The position numbers and the translations under genes were made by a program. From assembly GCA_017472305.1 (NCBI GenBank), contig JAFUQP010000023.1:41319-105318 (forward strand): a stretch of 64,000 nt of DNA. Reading direction: 5' to 3'. The notes below the pieces were generated by a model. That model had not been told where the DNA came from. It ran no database searches and saw only the letters and a program-made list of their open reading frames with translations. The stretch comes from Clostridia bacterium (GTDB lineage Bacteria > Bacillota > Clostridia > Oscillospirales > CAG-272). Each line of letters starts with the position of its first letter. Within the stretch, counting starts at the first letter, position 1. Below are positions 42,640 to 51,359 of this stretch, piece after piece.

Positions 42640-43833
42640 TCAAGAAATAATAATGTAGTCACTCAAAAGATGTTTTGCCGCTTCGGCGTTCGCTTCCGCC
42701 TCTTCTGGCGTATCACCACATGTCAAAACCCAACCACAACTGTCAGATTTTTCTTTATATGGCTTCAAAACATCACCAACGCCTTTTCTTAAAACAATAT
42801 CAATTATATTGTATCTTCCAATTAAATCACTGTAATCTTTTATAGCAGAAATAACACCTGGTGTGTATATCAATAGACGCGTTGCAATGCATTTTTTATA
42901 TTTTGGTTCAATGTCCGGTTTTTGAGCTAGTGACAGTTGAATTATTGAATCAAGCTCACTCACTCCACGTGAAAGGGGAACTATATGCGACGCAATGAGA
43001 TTTTGGCCTATTCTAATTCCAACATCTATGATATAAGGTTTTTTATTTTCATTGGAAACAATAACATCAAAATTAACGCTTCCCATAGTTATGCCAAGAA
43101 CGTCGACTGCTTTCAATACCTCGTTTTCAATATCAAGCTCTATTTCACGCGGCAACCCGGAAGGGACTCTGTGTCCGTAATGCAGGTCACCATTATCATC
43201 ACGGTAAAAGGTGGTTTTGACAATAGCATATACATATTTTTGCCCGTTTCCACAAAAAACCTCTGCAGAATATTCCTCACCGTCAATAAAGCCTTCGACA
43301 TATATTTCACCGAATCTTGCCGAATCAAAAGCATATTCGATAGCAGCATCAATATTTCTTTCATCAGTGACAATGCTTACGCCCTTGCTACCGGAACCGT
43401 CACTGGGTTTTATTACGCAAGGAATGCGTATTGCTTTATTTGATTTATCGCTTGCATCTCTAAGAGCGAAGAAATCACCTGACATGTTGAGGCCACCGCT
43501 TGCCAAACACTGCTTGATTGCAAATTTGCTTTTTGATATTTCGGCAACTTTTTCGTCTAAGGCAGGCAACCCTAGACGTTTCCCGATGTATGCTACGGTA
43601 GGCAATGTAATAGTTGCACCATACGTCATAACGGCATCTATACCAATTTCTTCGGCGTATGCAAGGCAAGCCTCTTTATCCCGTACATCTATTATTTTAA
43701 AGGCATCCGCCCACTTAAGACCGGGAGCCTTTGAATTCCCATCGATGCAATATACGGCATGCTCAAGCTCCTTTATTCTCTTTATTAACGGCACCTGGTA
43801 TTCTCCAGCACCTATTACAAGCACTTTTTTCAT
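42640..43833 (-). CDS. ATP-grasp ligase (first of pair)
   Basis: A 397-residue paralog of the following gene with the same layout: KKVLVIGAGEYQVPLIKRI, CIDGNSKAPGLKWAD, CVIKPSDGSGSKGVSIV (ATP loop), YVEGFIDGEEYSAEVF and IIDVGIRIGQNLI. The last segment lacks the usual E-x-N and GG residues (here D-x-G and GQN), so the two copies have diverged at the metal site. The ATG at 43833 has GAGGTG upstream. Placement between the aminotransferase and the initiating transferase suggests it modifies an amino sugar precursor. Confidence 0.85.
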   Translation of the reverse strand: MKKVLVIGAGEYQVPLIKRIKELEHAVYCIDGNSKAPGLKWADAFKIIDVRDKEACLAYAEEIGIDAVMTYGATITLPTVAYIGKRLGLPALDEKVAEISKSKFAIKQCLASGGLNMSGDFFALRDASDKSNKAIRIPCVIKPSDGSGSKGVSIVTDERNIDAAIEYAFDSARFGEIYVEGFIDGEEYSAEVFCGNGQKYVYAIVKTTFYRDDNGDLHYGHRVPSGLPREIELDIENEVLKAVDVLGITMGSVNFDVIVSNENKKPYIIDVGIRIGQNLIASHIVPLSRGVSELDSIIQLSLAQKPDIEPKYKKCIATRLLIYTPGVISAIKDYSDLIGRYNIIDIVLRKGVGDVLKPYKEKSDSCGWVLTCGDTPEEAEANAEAAKHLLSDYIIIS

Positions 43834-43866
43834 ACGCACCTCATAAACGCACCGATTTCGTTTAAT

Positions 43867-45108
43867 TTATTTAACCAGTCGTCCTAGATAATTTTTTAAT
43901 GGTGACAAAATTTCCACATAATTGTCGATTGTATAGTCCACATCCTCGTCCGTGAGGCAGGTGTGAAGCGGAAGGGTGATTTCGTTGGCAAAATGAGCGT
44001 ATGCGTTGGGATAATCGGCGATATCAAAGCCGAGAACTTTATATGCTGTGTGCATAGGTAACGGCTTGTAATGGACATTGCAAGCGATGCCGCGCTCTGC
44101 CATTTTCATAATAATGTCATTGCGTTCCTCTGCACCGATGCCGGGTATACGAGTCAGGTAAAGGTGCCCGGAGGACTCCCACTCGTCAGTGTAGTGATTA
44201 AGAGTTTCTACGCCGAGTGGCTTTAATGCCGCATCGTATTTTTCGATAATCTCTTTTCTGCGCTTCAGCATTTCGGGATAACGCTCGAACTGCTTAAGTC
44301 CTATCGCCGCAGCAACGTCGGTCAAATTGCACTTATAGTAGGTTCCCACAATATCATATTCCCACGCGCCGAGCCTCGTTTTCGCAAGCGCATCCTTCGA
44401 CTGACCGTGAAGGCTTAAGAGCTGCAGCTTTTTGTATATGTCGTCGTTGCTGATGCCGGGTAGCGTTCTCCAGGTAAGAGCTCCGCCCTCTGCCGTTGTA
44501 AAATTCTTTACGGCGTGGAAGCTGAAGCTCGAAAAATCAGCCACCGAGCCTATCATTCTTCCGTGCCATCTCGCGCCGAATGCGTGGGCAGTATCTGCCA
44601 TAATCGCTATTCTGCCAAGTGCCGCCTGCATTTCGCCGGTGGGTTTGAATATCGGTTTCTTTTTCTCCGCAATTTCAAACAACCTATCGTAGTCGCAGGG
44701 AATTCCTGCTAAATCTACAGGTATAATAGCCTTCGTGCGGTCGGTGATTGCCGCCTCAAGTGCATCGTAATCCATCTCAAGGCTGTCCTTCTGCGTATCT
44801 ATCAGCACGATTTTCGCACCGACGTGGGCAATTACCGAAGCCGACGCCGTGTAGGTGTACGCCGAGGTAATTACCTCATCACCTTCTCCTATCCCCATAA
44901 CTCGAAGCGCCATTTCCGCGCATGCGGTTTGAGAATTAAGGCATACGCACCTTTCGGTTCCTACCCATTCGGCAATGTTTTTTTCAAGCTGCTTGGTTCT
45001 CGGACCTGTTGTTATCCAGCCCGACCTAAGTGCTGCCGCAACCTCTTCAATTTCCGCCTCGCTGATGTCAGGAGGACTGAACGGAATAATCTTTTTGGTT
45101 TCAACCAT
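43867..45108 (-). CDS. DegT/DnrJ/EryC1/StrS aminotransferase
   Basis: A 413-residue PLP enzyme that aminates nucleotide keto sugars. AYTYTASASVIAHVGAK, ADTAHAFGA and SFHAVKNFTTAEGG with the PLP lysine are visible. With the WbpM-like dehydratase upstream it should convert the 4-keto intermediate to a UDP-4-amino-4,6-dideoxy sugar, as PglE does. The composition resembles the host genes, and a 413-residue length is normal or slightly long. Confidence 0.93.
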   Translation of the reverse strand: MVETKKIIPFSPPDISEAEIEEVAAALRSGWITTGPRTKQLEKNIAEWVGTERCVCLNSQTACAEMALRVMGIGEGDEVITSAYTYTASASVIAHVGAKIVLIDTQKDSLEMDYDALEAAITDRTKAIIPVDLAGIPCDYDRLFEIAEKKKPIFKPTGEMQAALGRIAIMADTAHAFGARWHGRMIGSVADFSSFSFHAVKNFTTAEGGALTWRTLPGISNDDIYKKLQLLSLHGQSKDALAKTRLGAWEYDIVGTYYKCNLTDVAAAIGLKQFERYPEMLKRRKEIIEKYDAALKPLGVETLNHYTDEWESSGHLYLTRIPGIGAEERNDIIMKMAERGIACNVHYKPLPMHTAYKVLGFDIADYPNAYAHFANEITLPLHTCLTDEDVDYTIDNYVEILSPLKNYLGRLVK

Positions 45109-45138
45109 GGTGATTTTCTCTTTTCGATTTACGTTATT

Positions 45139-47208
45139 TTATTGGGTTACAGTTTGCATTTGCTGCTCGAAGGCTTCGCCTTTATCCTCGGAGCCGTGTC
45201 TGCCCGCAGGACGATAGCTCGGGACGACCGACGAGATAAGCTCTCGTATTTCGTTCTCCTTACCGTCGAGGGCTGCGTGCATCAGCACCTTGAGCTGCGC
45301 GAGGAATTCGTCGGTGTCGAAGGGAATGGGGCTGCCTATGTGAATAAGGTGATTAGGCGTAGTCCTCAAGCCCTCCTCGGACATCAGCTTCTCCTCGTAG
45401 AGCTTCTCTCCCGGGCGAAGGCCGGTGTAGGAAATCATTACGTCGACGTCTGGCTTGAGTCCCGAAAGACGTATGAGGTTTCTTGCAAGAGTATCAATCT
45501 TGACAGGCGAGCCCATATCCAGAACGAATATCTCGCCGCCGTCTGCGTAGGTTCCCGCCTGAAGCACAAGAGATGCCGCCTCGGGTATCGTCATAAAGTA
45601 TCTTATGATGTCGGGGTGTGTTACCGTCACGGGACCGCCCTTGGCAATCTGCTCCTTGAATCTCGGAATAACCGAGCCGTTGCTTCCAAGCACGTTACCG
45701 AAGCGCACCGCAACAAATTCTGTACAAGGTTTCTCAGGAATACCAACCGTACTCGCACCGCACTCGTACTCATCGTGGAAATTAATCGGGCGAAGCTCGG
45801 CTGCCCTTCCCGCCCTGATTTTTCTGTCAAAGGACTGAATAATCATCTCGCAAAGGCGCTTCGATGCTCCCATAACGTTAGTGGGATTTACCGCCTTGTC
45901 GGTAGAAATCAGCACAAATCTCTTACAGCCGTTCATCATTGCGGCGTATGCGGTTTTATAGGTACCGATTGCGTTGTTCTTAATCGCCTCGCAGGGGCTG
46001 TCCTCCATAAGGGGAACATGCTTGTGTGCTGCGGCGTGATAAACTATTTCAGGTTTGTGGGCTTCAAAGACCTGGTTTAGGCGCTTGCTATCTCTGACAG
46101 AGCCTATAAGCACCTCAAGATTAAGCTCGGGGAATTTGTCCTTCAATTCAAGTCCTATGGCGTGAGCGTTGTTCTCATAAATATCAAAGACAATCAGCTT
46201 CTTCGGATTATGCTTGGCAATCTGTCTGCAAAGCTCACTGCCGATAGAGCCGCCTCCGCCGGTTACCATAATAACCTTGCCCGAAATAAAGCTGTATATC
46301 TCGTCCATATTGACCTTTACCGGCTCGCGACCGAGAAGATCCTCAACGGCAACCTCCTTCATGGACTGCACCGTAATGTTTCCGCTGACGAATTCGTATA
46401 CTCCGGGAAGATTCTTTAACTCGCAGCCCGTTTCCTTGCAGATATCGAGGATATCACGTCTTTCTTCTGCGCTGGCGCTGGGAATTGCAAGATAAATCTT
46501 TTCTATTCTGTATTTCTCGACGTTAAGAAGAATATCATCTCTGCTGCCGACAATCGGCACACCGTCGATGTATCTTCCCCACTTGTTGCTGTCGTCGTCG
46601 ATAACGCAGCACACGCGCTCGTTAATTTCCTTTGCATTATGCATATCGCGAAGGATAATCTGACCTGCCGCACCCGCACCTATAAGCATAACGCGACTGG
46701 CGGTCGAGCTCTGAATGCTTCTCTGCCTTTTGGTCCTCTCCCGTACAAAAAAGCGATAAGCGAATCGCACGAACAAAACCAAAACGAACTGCATCGCCGC
46801 GCCTATGAGATAATACGATATGGGCATACGCGCAAAGAACAAAGTAATAAGAAGCGCATGAAGCGCTCCCGAAATCAAGGCCCAGATGGCTACGCGATTG
46901 AATTCGTTAAAGCTTGCATATTTCCAAACGCTCCTATATAGGCGAAGCATCCACAAAAGTGCAATGCTGACAATTGCATGAATCGGAGCATAGCAAAGCC
47001 AAGCCTCGAGGTAATATGACGGTATCTCCGAAAAGTGGCAGTCAAAGCGAAGCCACAGTGCCATAAAATATGAGCCGGCAGTAGCCGCCAGGTCATAAAG
47101 CATCAAGAGCAGGGCTATATAGTGCCAATGCTCGAAAGTTAGCTTCTTTTTATGTACCACGGTATTATCGCCGACATTAGCTGATTGTTCACTGTGTTTA
47201 TCGGTCAT
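45139..47208 (-). CDS. WbpM/CapD-like nucleoside-diphosphate-sugar 4,6-dehydratase, membrane form
   Basis: A 689-residue protein with four N-terminal membrane helices (about residues 25-150), a first Rossmann domain (RVMLIGAGAAGQIILRDM) and a catalytic SDR domain (VMVTGGGGSIGSELCRQI, AAAHKHVPLMEDSP, LISTDKAVNPTNVMGASKR). It converts UDP-GlcNAc to UDP-4-keto-6-deoxy-GlcNAc at the membrane. It is the first gene of the polysaccharide operon. The ATG at 47208 has GGAGA upstream; the frame continues further upstream but overlaps the promoter. Confidence 0.94.
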   Translation of the reverse strand: MTDKHSEQSANVGDNTVVHKKKLTFEHWHYIALLLMLYDLAATAGSYFMALWLRFDCHFSEIPSYYLEAWLCYAPIHAIVSIALLWMLRLYRSVWKYASFNEFNRVAIWALISGALHALLITLFFARMPISYYLIGAAMQFVLVLFVRFAYRFFVRERTKRQRSIQSSTASRVMLIGAGAAGQIILRDMHNAKEINERVCCVIDDDSNKWGRYIDGVPIVGSRDDILLNVEKYRIEKIYLAIPSASAEERRDILDICKETGCELKNLPGVYEFVSGNITVQSMKEVAVEDLLGREPVKVNMDEIYSFISGKVIMVTGGGGSIGSELCRQIAKHNPKKLIVFDIYENNAHAIGLELKDKFPELNLEVLIGSVRDSKRLNQVFEAHKPEIVYHAAAHKHVPLMEDSPCEAIKNNAIGTYKTAYAAMMNGCKRFVLISTDKAVNPTNVMGASKRLCEMIIQSFDRKIRAGRAAELRPINFHDEYECGASTVGIPEKPCTEFVAVRFGNVLGSNGSVIPRFKEQIAKGGPVTVTHPDIIRYFMTIPEAASLVLQAGTYADGGEIFVLDMGSPVKIDTLARNLIRLSGLKPDVDVMISYTGLRPGEKLYEEKLMSEEGLRTTPNHLIHIGSPIPFDTDEFLAQLKVLMHAALDGKENEIRELISSVVPSYRPAGRHGSEDKGEAFEQQMQTVTQ

Positions 47209-47236
47209 AGCGGTCTCCGTTCTGTCGATTTGGGTT

Positions 47237-47253
47237 GCGGGGCGGCGCCCCGC
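47237..47253 (-). other. GC-rich hairpin in the leader of the polysaccharide operon
   Basis: GCGGGGC-GGC-GCCCCGC, a perfect 7-bp stem with a 3-nt loop, lies in the roughly 55-nt leader of the operon, 28 nt before the first start codon. No T-run follows, so it is not a simple terminator. Confidence 0.6.
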
Positions 47254-47269
47254 TGAATTTTCATATAAT

Positions 47270-47298
47270 ATTGTATCACATACGCGCGAAAAAATCAA
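47270..47298 (-). promoter_or_regulatory. Promoter of the polysaccharide operon
   Basis: TTGATT (47293-47298) and TACAAT (47270-47275) with a 17-bp spacer on the minus strand. No other clear promoter was noticed within the operon down to capG. Confidence 0.75.
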
Positions 47299-47390
47299 GT
47301 GCCAATATCAGGCTGTAAAATACCCGTGGGGATTTAATTGTATTATCTGCTGTTTTTCGGCTTGATTCAATACCTTTTTTGGTCTTTTTG

Positions 47391-47428
47391 TCAAAAAAAG
47401 ACGGCGATTTTGCCGTCAAAATCGCCGT
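47391..47428 (-). terminator. Terminator of the DUF4349 gene
   Basis: ACGGCGATTTTG pairs with CAAAATCGCCGT (47401-47428), followed on the minus strand by a run of seven T. It insulates the polysaccharide operon. Confidence 0.9.
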
Positions 47429-47567
47429 TCCTTAATAATATTTAAGAATTATTTTTGAGGTTTTTTGCGTTTTTTCTGCAATTACGCTCTTTTTTCGTTA
47501 TCCCAAGAGCGCCAGACGATGCAATTCAGCAGCGATTCAAGTACTGAAATCGGGTTTTCTCCGTTTG

Positions 47568-48575
47568 TTACTCATCGATACTGCCGTCTTTCTCTGTCGC
47601 AGTGGGCTCGCTTTCAGGCTTTGTGCTGCCGTCTTCGCCTTGCTTTTCGGCAATGGGATTACCGCCCTTCTTTCTGCGTTCAAGGCGATAAGCGTTATAG
47701 CGCTTCAGAAGAAATCTCACGAGGAAGAAGCCGACGACAAGCACACCGAGCGTCAGGATTATCGATACCGAGTCGCCAAGCAGCCACACTCCGAAGGCGC
47801 GGAAGCCACGCTCAAGGTCGTAGAGATTGTCCGAGAACTCGGCGCGTACCTCTTCAATGAAGCCGGGATTTTCGGTGACTGCCACGCGCACCTCGTTTAC
47901 CGTTAAGTAAACTGTGGAATATGCGATTCTGTCGTCGTAGGACTCCTTCTGATTGCGTAGCGAGGCAAGGTCAGACTGTACTGTAAGAAGCCTCGTGCGG
48001 ATTTCAAGCGCCGTATCGACGGTGGTCGCCGCACTGAGCATTGAAAGGAGCGCCGCCTCCTCCGCCTCGAGGACGGCAATTCTGCTCTCTACGTCGATAT
48101 ATGCGGTGGTAACGTCGTTTACCGACTCGGTAAAGGAAGTAACGACCGCCACAGCGTCAACCGCCTCTGTAAAGGCAGCGAGCTTATCCGCGGGAATTCT
48201 TATCACCGCGTAAAGGTGGCGGAGATTATTTTTGTTATAATAGTTCTCGCCGCGCTCCTCACGCGAGGAAATATATCCGCCTGCCGAGCTTACCGCCTCG
48301 CTGAGAGCCGTCATAAAGCTGTCATAGGCGTCGGTCTGTACGCTCTCGTGAACGGTTTTGATTATTTTCCTGTCCTCGAGAATTGTATCCGAGCTGCCCG
48401 AGCCGTTAGTCGCGCCGCCGATAGCCCCCGAGCTTCCGGAGCCGCCATCCTCAGAGTAGTCTACCCTATCCTTGCCGTCAAGGAGAGCGTCGCCGCCCGA
48501 CGAGCAGGAGATAGCCGAGAGCGAGATAACGAGTATTAACGCGAGTAGCGAAAGCATTTTCAGAGTCTTTTTCAT
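47568..48575 (-). CDS. DUF4349 lipoprotein
   Basis: A 335-residue protein with a signal peptide and lipobox (LSAISC), a Gly/Ser-rich linker (about 30-65), the DUF4349 region with KTVHESVQTDAYDSF and ADKLAAFTEAVD, a coiled-coil (about 155-215) and a transmembrane helix near residue 275. It ends in a charged tail. The family has no established function; its architecture suggests an envelope-spanning sensor or structural protein. Confidence 0.85.
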   Translation of the reverse strand: MKKTLKMLSLLALILVISLSAISCSSGGDALLDGKDRVDYSEDGGSGSSGAIGGATNGSGSSDTILEDRKIIKTVHESVQTDAYDSFMTALSEAVSSAGGYISSREERGENYYNKNNLRHLYAVIRIPADKLAAFTEAVDAVAVVTSFTESVNDVTTAYIDVESRIAVLEAEEAALLSMLSAATTVDTALEIRTRLLTVQSDLASLRNQKESYDDRIAYSTVYLTVNEVRVAVTENPGFIEEVRAEFSDNLYDLERGFRAFGVWLLGDSVSIILTLGVLVVGFFLVRFLLKRYNAYRLERRKKGGNPIAEKQGEDGSTKPESEPTATEKDGSIDE

Positions 48576-48797
48576 TTTCTTTACCTTCCTTATGTATTTT
48601 GGGGCGTCGAGCGTTTTTTGCTCGGCGTTCTGTTCCCTTCGACTATAATGACGGAGTTTACGTGGATTTGGTTACAAATTTTTGAAAAATAATTTTTCCG
48701 CTCTTGAAAGCCGAGCCGATTTAATGTATAATATAAGCATAACCGAGGTGAGGAGCATCTTATTTTTTGCGCCTTGCCTGAAACGAAGGAGAAAAAA
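48576..48797. other. Divergent intergenic region
   Basis: A 222-bp region between DUF4349 (minus) and the small conserved gene (plus). It contains CGAGC/GCTCG hairpin arms near 48610-48630 in the DUF4349 leader. The plus promoter is at 48704-48732; a minus promoter could not be placed with confidence. Confidence 0.5.
48704..48732 (+). promoter_or_regulatory. Promoter of the small conserved gene and nuclease
   Basis: TTGAAA (48704-48709) and TATAAT (48727-48732) with a 17-bp spacer. Confidence 0.8.
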
Positions 48798-49205
48798 TTG
48801 AAAGTAATTCTGTGTCTTGACGACAGGGGCGGTATGACCTTCAACAAGCGAAGGCAGAGCCGCGACAGAGCAGTAACCGAGGATATAATAAAATCCGCGT
48901 CGGGCGGGCGGCTGGTAATTGCCCCGTTCTCCGAAAAGCTCTTTCCCGAGGGGACGGCGCTCACGGTGCTTGATAATCCCTTGCGGGAAGCCTCAGCGGA
49001 CGATAGCGTATTTCTCGAGTACGGGGGGCTGTCGGGCTACGAAAATCGCGTCACGGGTATCATTATTTACCGCTGGAACAAGCTTTATCCGTCTGATACG
49101 AAAATTGATATTCTGCCCGAGGAGCTCGGGCTGAAGAGAGTAAGCACCGAGGAATTTGCCGGCTACTCACACGAAAAAATAACCAAGGAGACCTATTCCG
49201 TATGA
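48798..49205 (+). CDS. Small conserved protein of unknown function
   Basis: A 135-residue soluble protein starting at TTG 48798 (KVILCLDDRGGMTFNKRRQSRD), with AAGGAG six bases upstream. I recall similar small Clostridia proteins with a CLDDxGGMxFNxRRQSRD start, sometimes labelled ribonuclease Z without support: no metallo-beta-lactamase motif is present here. The end overlaps the nuclease gene by 4 bp, so both are co-translated. Confidence 0.7.
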   Translation: MKVILCLDDRGGMTFNKRRQSRDRAVTEDIIKSASGGRLVIAPFSEKLFPEGTALTVLDNPLREASADDSVFLEYGGLSGYENRVTGIIIYRWNKLYPSDTKIDILPEELGLKRVSTEEFAGYSHEKITKETYSV

Positions 49206-50203
49206 ACAAAAGACTGACTGCATTTCTGCTTTCCTTAATTCTCGCCCTCTCAACCCTTGTCGGCTGCTTTGGCGGCGACGGCGGTGCCGGTGGCGGTGGC
49301 GGTGGCGGAGGGAGCGCAAACGGACCGATTTCACTTGAAAACATTCCCGAATATTCGGGAGAGGCGTACGTTGAGATAAACGGAAACATTCCCTTCTTTG
49401 ACGAGGACGAATACGTCACCGAAAGCTTCGAGAGATACACGGCGCTGGACCCTCTCGGCAGATGCGGCACGGCATACGCCTGCATAGGCATTGACATTAT
49501 GCCCACCGAGGACCGCGAGAGCATTTCGTCGGTAAAGCCGAGCGGCTGGACCTACGACGGAGTGTCGAACAATAACAAATACGACATTGTCGACGGCTCG
49601 TATTTATTCAACCGCTGTCACCTTATCGGCTATCAGCTCACGGGCGAAAACGCGAACAAGCAGAATTTAATCACGGGCACTCGTTATCTTAATATTGAAG
49701 GTATGCTCACCTTTGAGGATATGGTTGCCGACTACGTCAAGGAAACCGAGAATCACGTTTTATACAGGGTTACACCGATATTCGAGGGCTACAATCTGGT
49801 TGCCTCGGGTGTTCTTCTTGAAGGCTTTTCGGTCGAGGACGATGGCGAGGGCATTTGCTTCTGCGTTTATTCCTACAACGTTCAGCCCGGAATTGATATC
49901 AACTACTACAACGGAAGAAACAGAAGAAACGGCGAGACTGTCGACCTCGGAAAAACCGACGGAGAGCACACGGGAGATAGCGGAGCCGCAGCACCCGACG
50001 AGGACGAGGGCGCACCTGAATTTACCTACATAATGAGCAAATCGACAAAGACCTATCACACAAGCCCAAGCTGCAGTCACGCGAAGAAAATCTCAGAGGC
50101 AAATCTCATCGAGTTCATTGGCACCGAGCGAGAGTTCCTCGAGCTTTACCCGGACAGAACGCAGTGCAAGACCTGCAAGAGCCAAGAGGAGAGCGAGCAG
50201 TAA
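49202..50203 (+). CDS. Secreted DNA/RNA non-specific nuclease lipoprotein with Ada-like zinc tail
   Basis: A 333-residue lipoprotein. The signal peptide ends in a lipobox (LSTLVGC), followed by a Gly-rich linker. The nuclease domain (about 45-230) has FNRCHLIGYQLTG and NKQNLITGTRYLN, corresponding to the DRGH and N metal-site motif of EndA/NucA DNA-entry nucleases (N-R-C-H here). The C-terminal 50 residues (TYHTSPSCSHAKKI then CKTCKS) match the zinc-binding Ada-like tail seen on secreted nucleases. It could degrade external DNA for nutrients or uptake. Confidence 0.88.
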   Translation: MNKRLTAFLLSLILALSTLVGCFGGDGGAGGGGGGGGSANGPISLENIPEYSGEAYVEINGNIPFFDEDEYVTESFERYTALDPLGRCGTAYACIGIDIMPTEDRESISSVKPSGWTYDGVSNNNKYDIVDGSYLFNRCHLIGYQLTGENANKQNLITGTRYLNIEGMLTFEDMVADYVKETENHVLYRVTPIFEGYNLVASGVLLEGFSVEDDGEGICFCVYSYNVQPGIDINYYNGRNRRNGETVDLGKTDGEHTGDSGAAAPDEDEGAPEFTYIMSKSTKTYHTSPSCSHAKKISEANLIEFIGTEREFLELYPDRTQCKTCKSQEESEQ

Positions 50204-50311
50204 TCAGGCAAAAGCTAACCGTTTTTGACTACTTTATTTTACATAATCGGTAGATTTTCGCATTTTCAGCTTCGGCTATATACAAAACAAGAAAACAGAC
50301 AGTGAGCAAAA

Positions 50312-51298
50312 ATGACAGATAGAGAACGGAACGGAATTTCGGCTCTTGCCGAGATTTTCGACAACAATTACAGGATTACAAACCTCTATGCAGAGTATCT
50401 GACAAGAGCCCCCGAGGCAATACGCCCGGATATGGTTTCGGCTCTTACAGAGGACGGTGCGCTTACGGCGAAGGAGGCTGTTGTCGGGCTTATCACCGAG
50501 CTTTTCGGGCTTGATTTCGAGCGTAGCGAGGACAGACGCTTGATAATGGATTACATCACTCCGTCGGTCAGAATTCTCGACGGCAAAAGGTACACCGAAA
50601 ATCCGTATTACAGGGAAATAAAAATCGAGAACGTCAAGGCAGGACGGTGGGAGCTTCGGAGAGAGGCATACGAGCCCTACAGGGCGGTAATTTGCGACGA
50701 TATGATAATCCGCGAGGACTTTTCAGAGGTACCGCCGCTTGGATTTTTCACCGAGCGCTTTGAATTTCCTGCGGTGCTCGAGGACGGTAACGAGTGGATG
50801 ACACTCACCCCCGTTGACCTTGACACCTCGGACTATGCGATTATGCGTGCGCGCGGAAAGGTTGTCACCTTCGGGCTCGGGCTCGGATATTTCGCGTTTA
50901 TGGCGGCAAGAAAGTCTGAGGTTGAGTCGGTGACGGTCGTCGAAAAGAGCCCCGAGGTAATCGAGCTATTTGAGAGCTACATTCTTCCGCAAATCAAGTG
51001 CAAGAAAAAAATACGCATAGTCTTGGCCGATGCGTTTGAATATGCCGAGAGTGTTATGCCGCGCGAGGGCTTTGACGTAGCCTTCGTTGATACCTGGCGC
51101 GACGCGTCCGACGGCGCACCTATGTACAGAAAAATGAAGGCGCTCGAGCATCTATCCGAGGGCACCGAGTTTATTTATTGGATAGAAAATTTCCTTCGCT
51201 CGAGAATCAGAGCCGAAAAATTTGAGGAGCTTTACGCGCTTGCCGAAAAGGGCTGCGTAACTCTTGAAGAAATAAAGAAGGAAATTTCAAAAATTTAA
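50312..51298 (+). CDS. Class I SAM-dependent methyltransferase-like protein (spermidine-synthase fold)
   Basis: A 328-residue protein. A helical N-terminal half is followed by a Rossmann core: VVTFGLGLGYFAFMA (motif I), VTVVEKSPEVIELF (motif II acid), ADAFEYAE and FDVAFVDTW. These resemble spermidine synthase-like methyltransferases, but the substrate is unknown and no partner is evident. A weak ribosome site (GTGAG) lies before the ATG. It stands 60 bp before the sigma-factor gene. Confidence 0.7.
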   Translation: MTDRERNGISALAEIFDNNYRITNLYAEYLTRAPEAIRPDMVSALTEDGALTAKEAVVGLITELFGLDFERSEDRRLIMDYITPSVRILDGKRYTENPYYREIKIENVKAGRWELRREAYEPYRAVICDDMIIREDFSEVPPLGFFTERFEFPAVLEDGNEWMTLTPVDLDTSDYAIMRARGKVVTFGLGLGYFAFMAARKSEVESVTVVEKSPEVIELFESYILPQIKCKKKIRIVLADAFEYAESVMPREGFDVAFVDTWRDASDGAPMYRKMKALEHLSEGTEFIYWIENFLRSRIRAEKFEELYALAEKGCVTLEEIKKEISKI

Positions 51299-51359
51299 AA
51301 AGCAGTGTAACCTACCGAAGAAAATTTTCGTCTTTATAGGCGAGAGAGGGGGAATAAGC

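Noticed and set aside
44824-46080. A 418-codon plus-strand open frame opposite the DegT and WbpM-like genes
   Set aside because: It is a mirror of well-supported genes and crosses their boundary.
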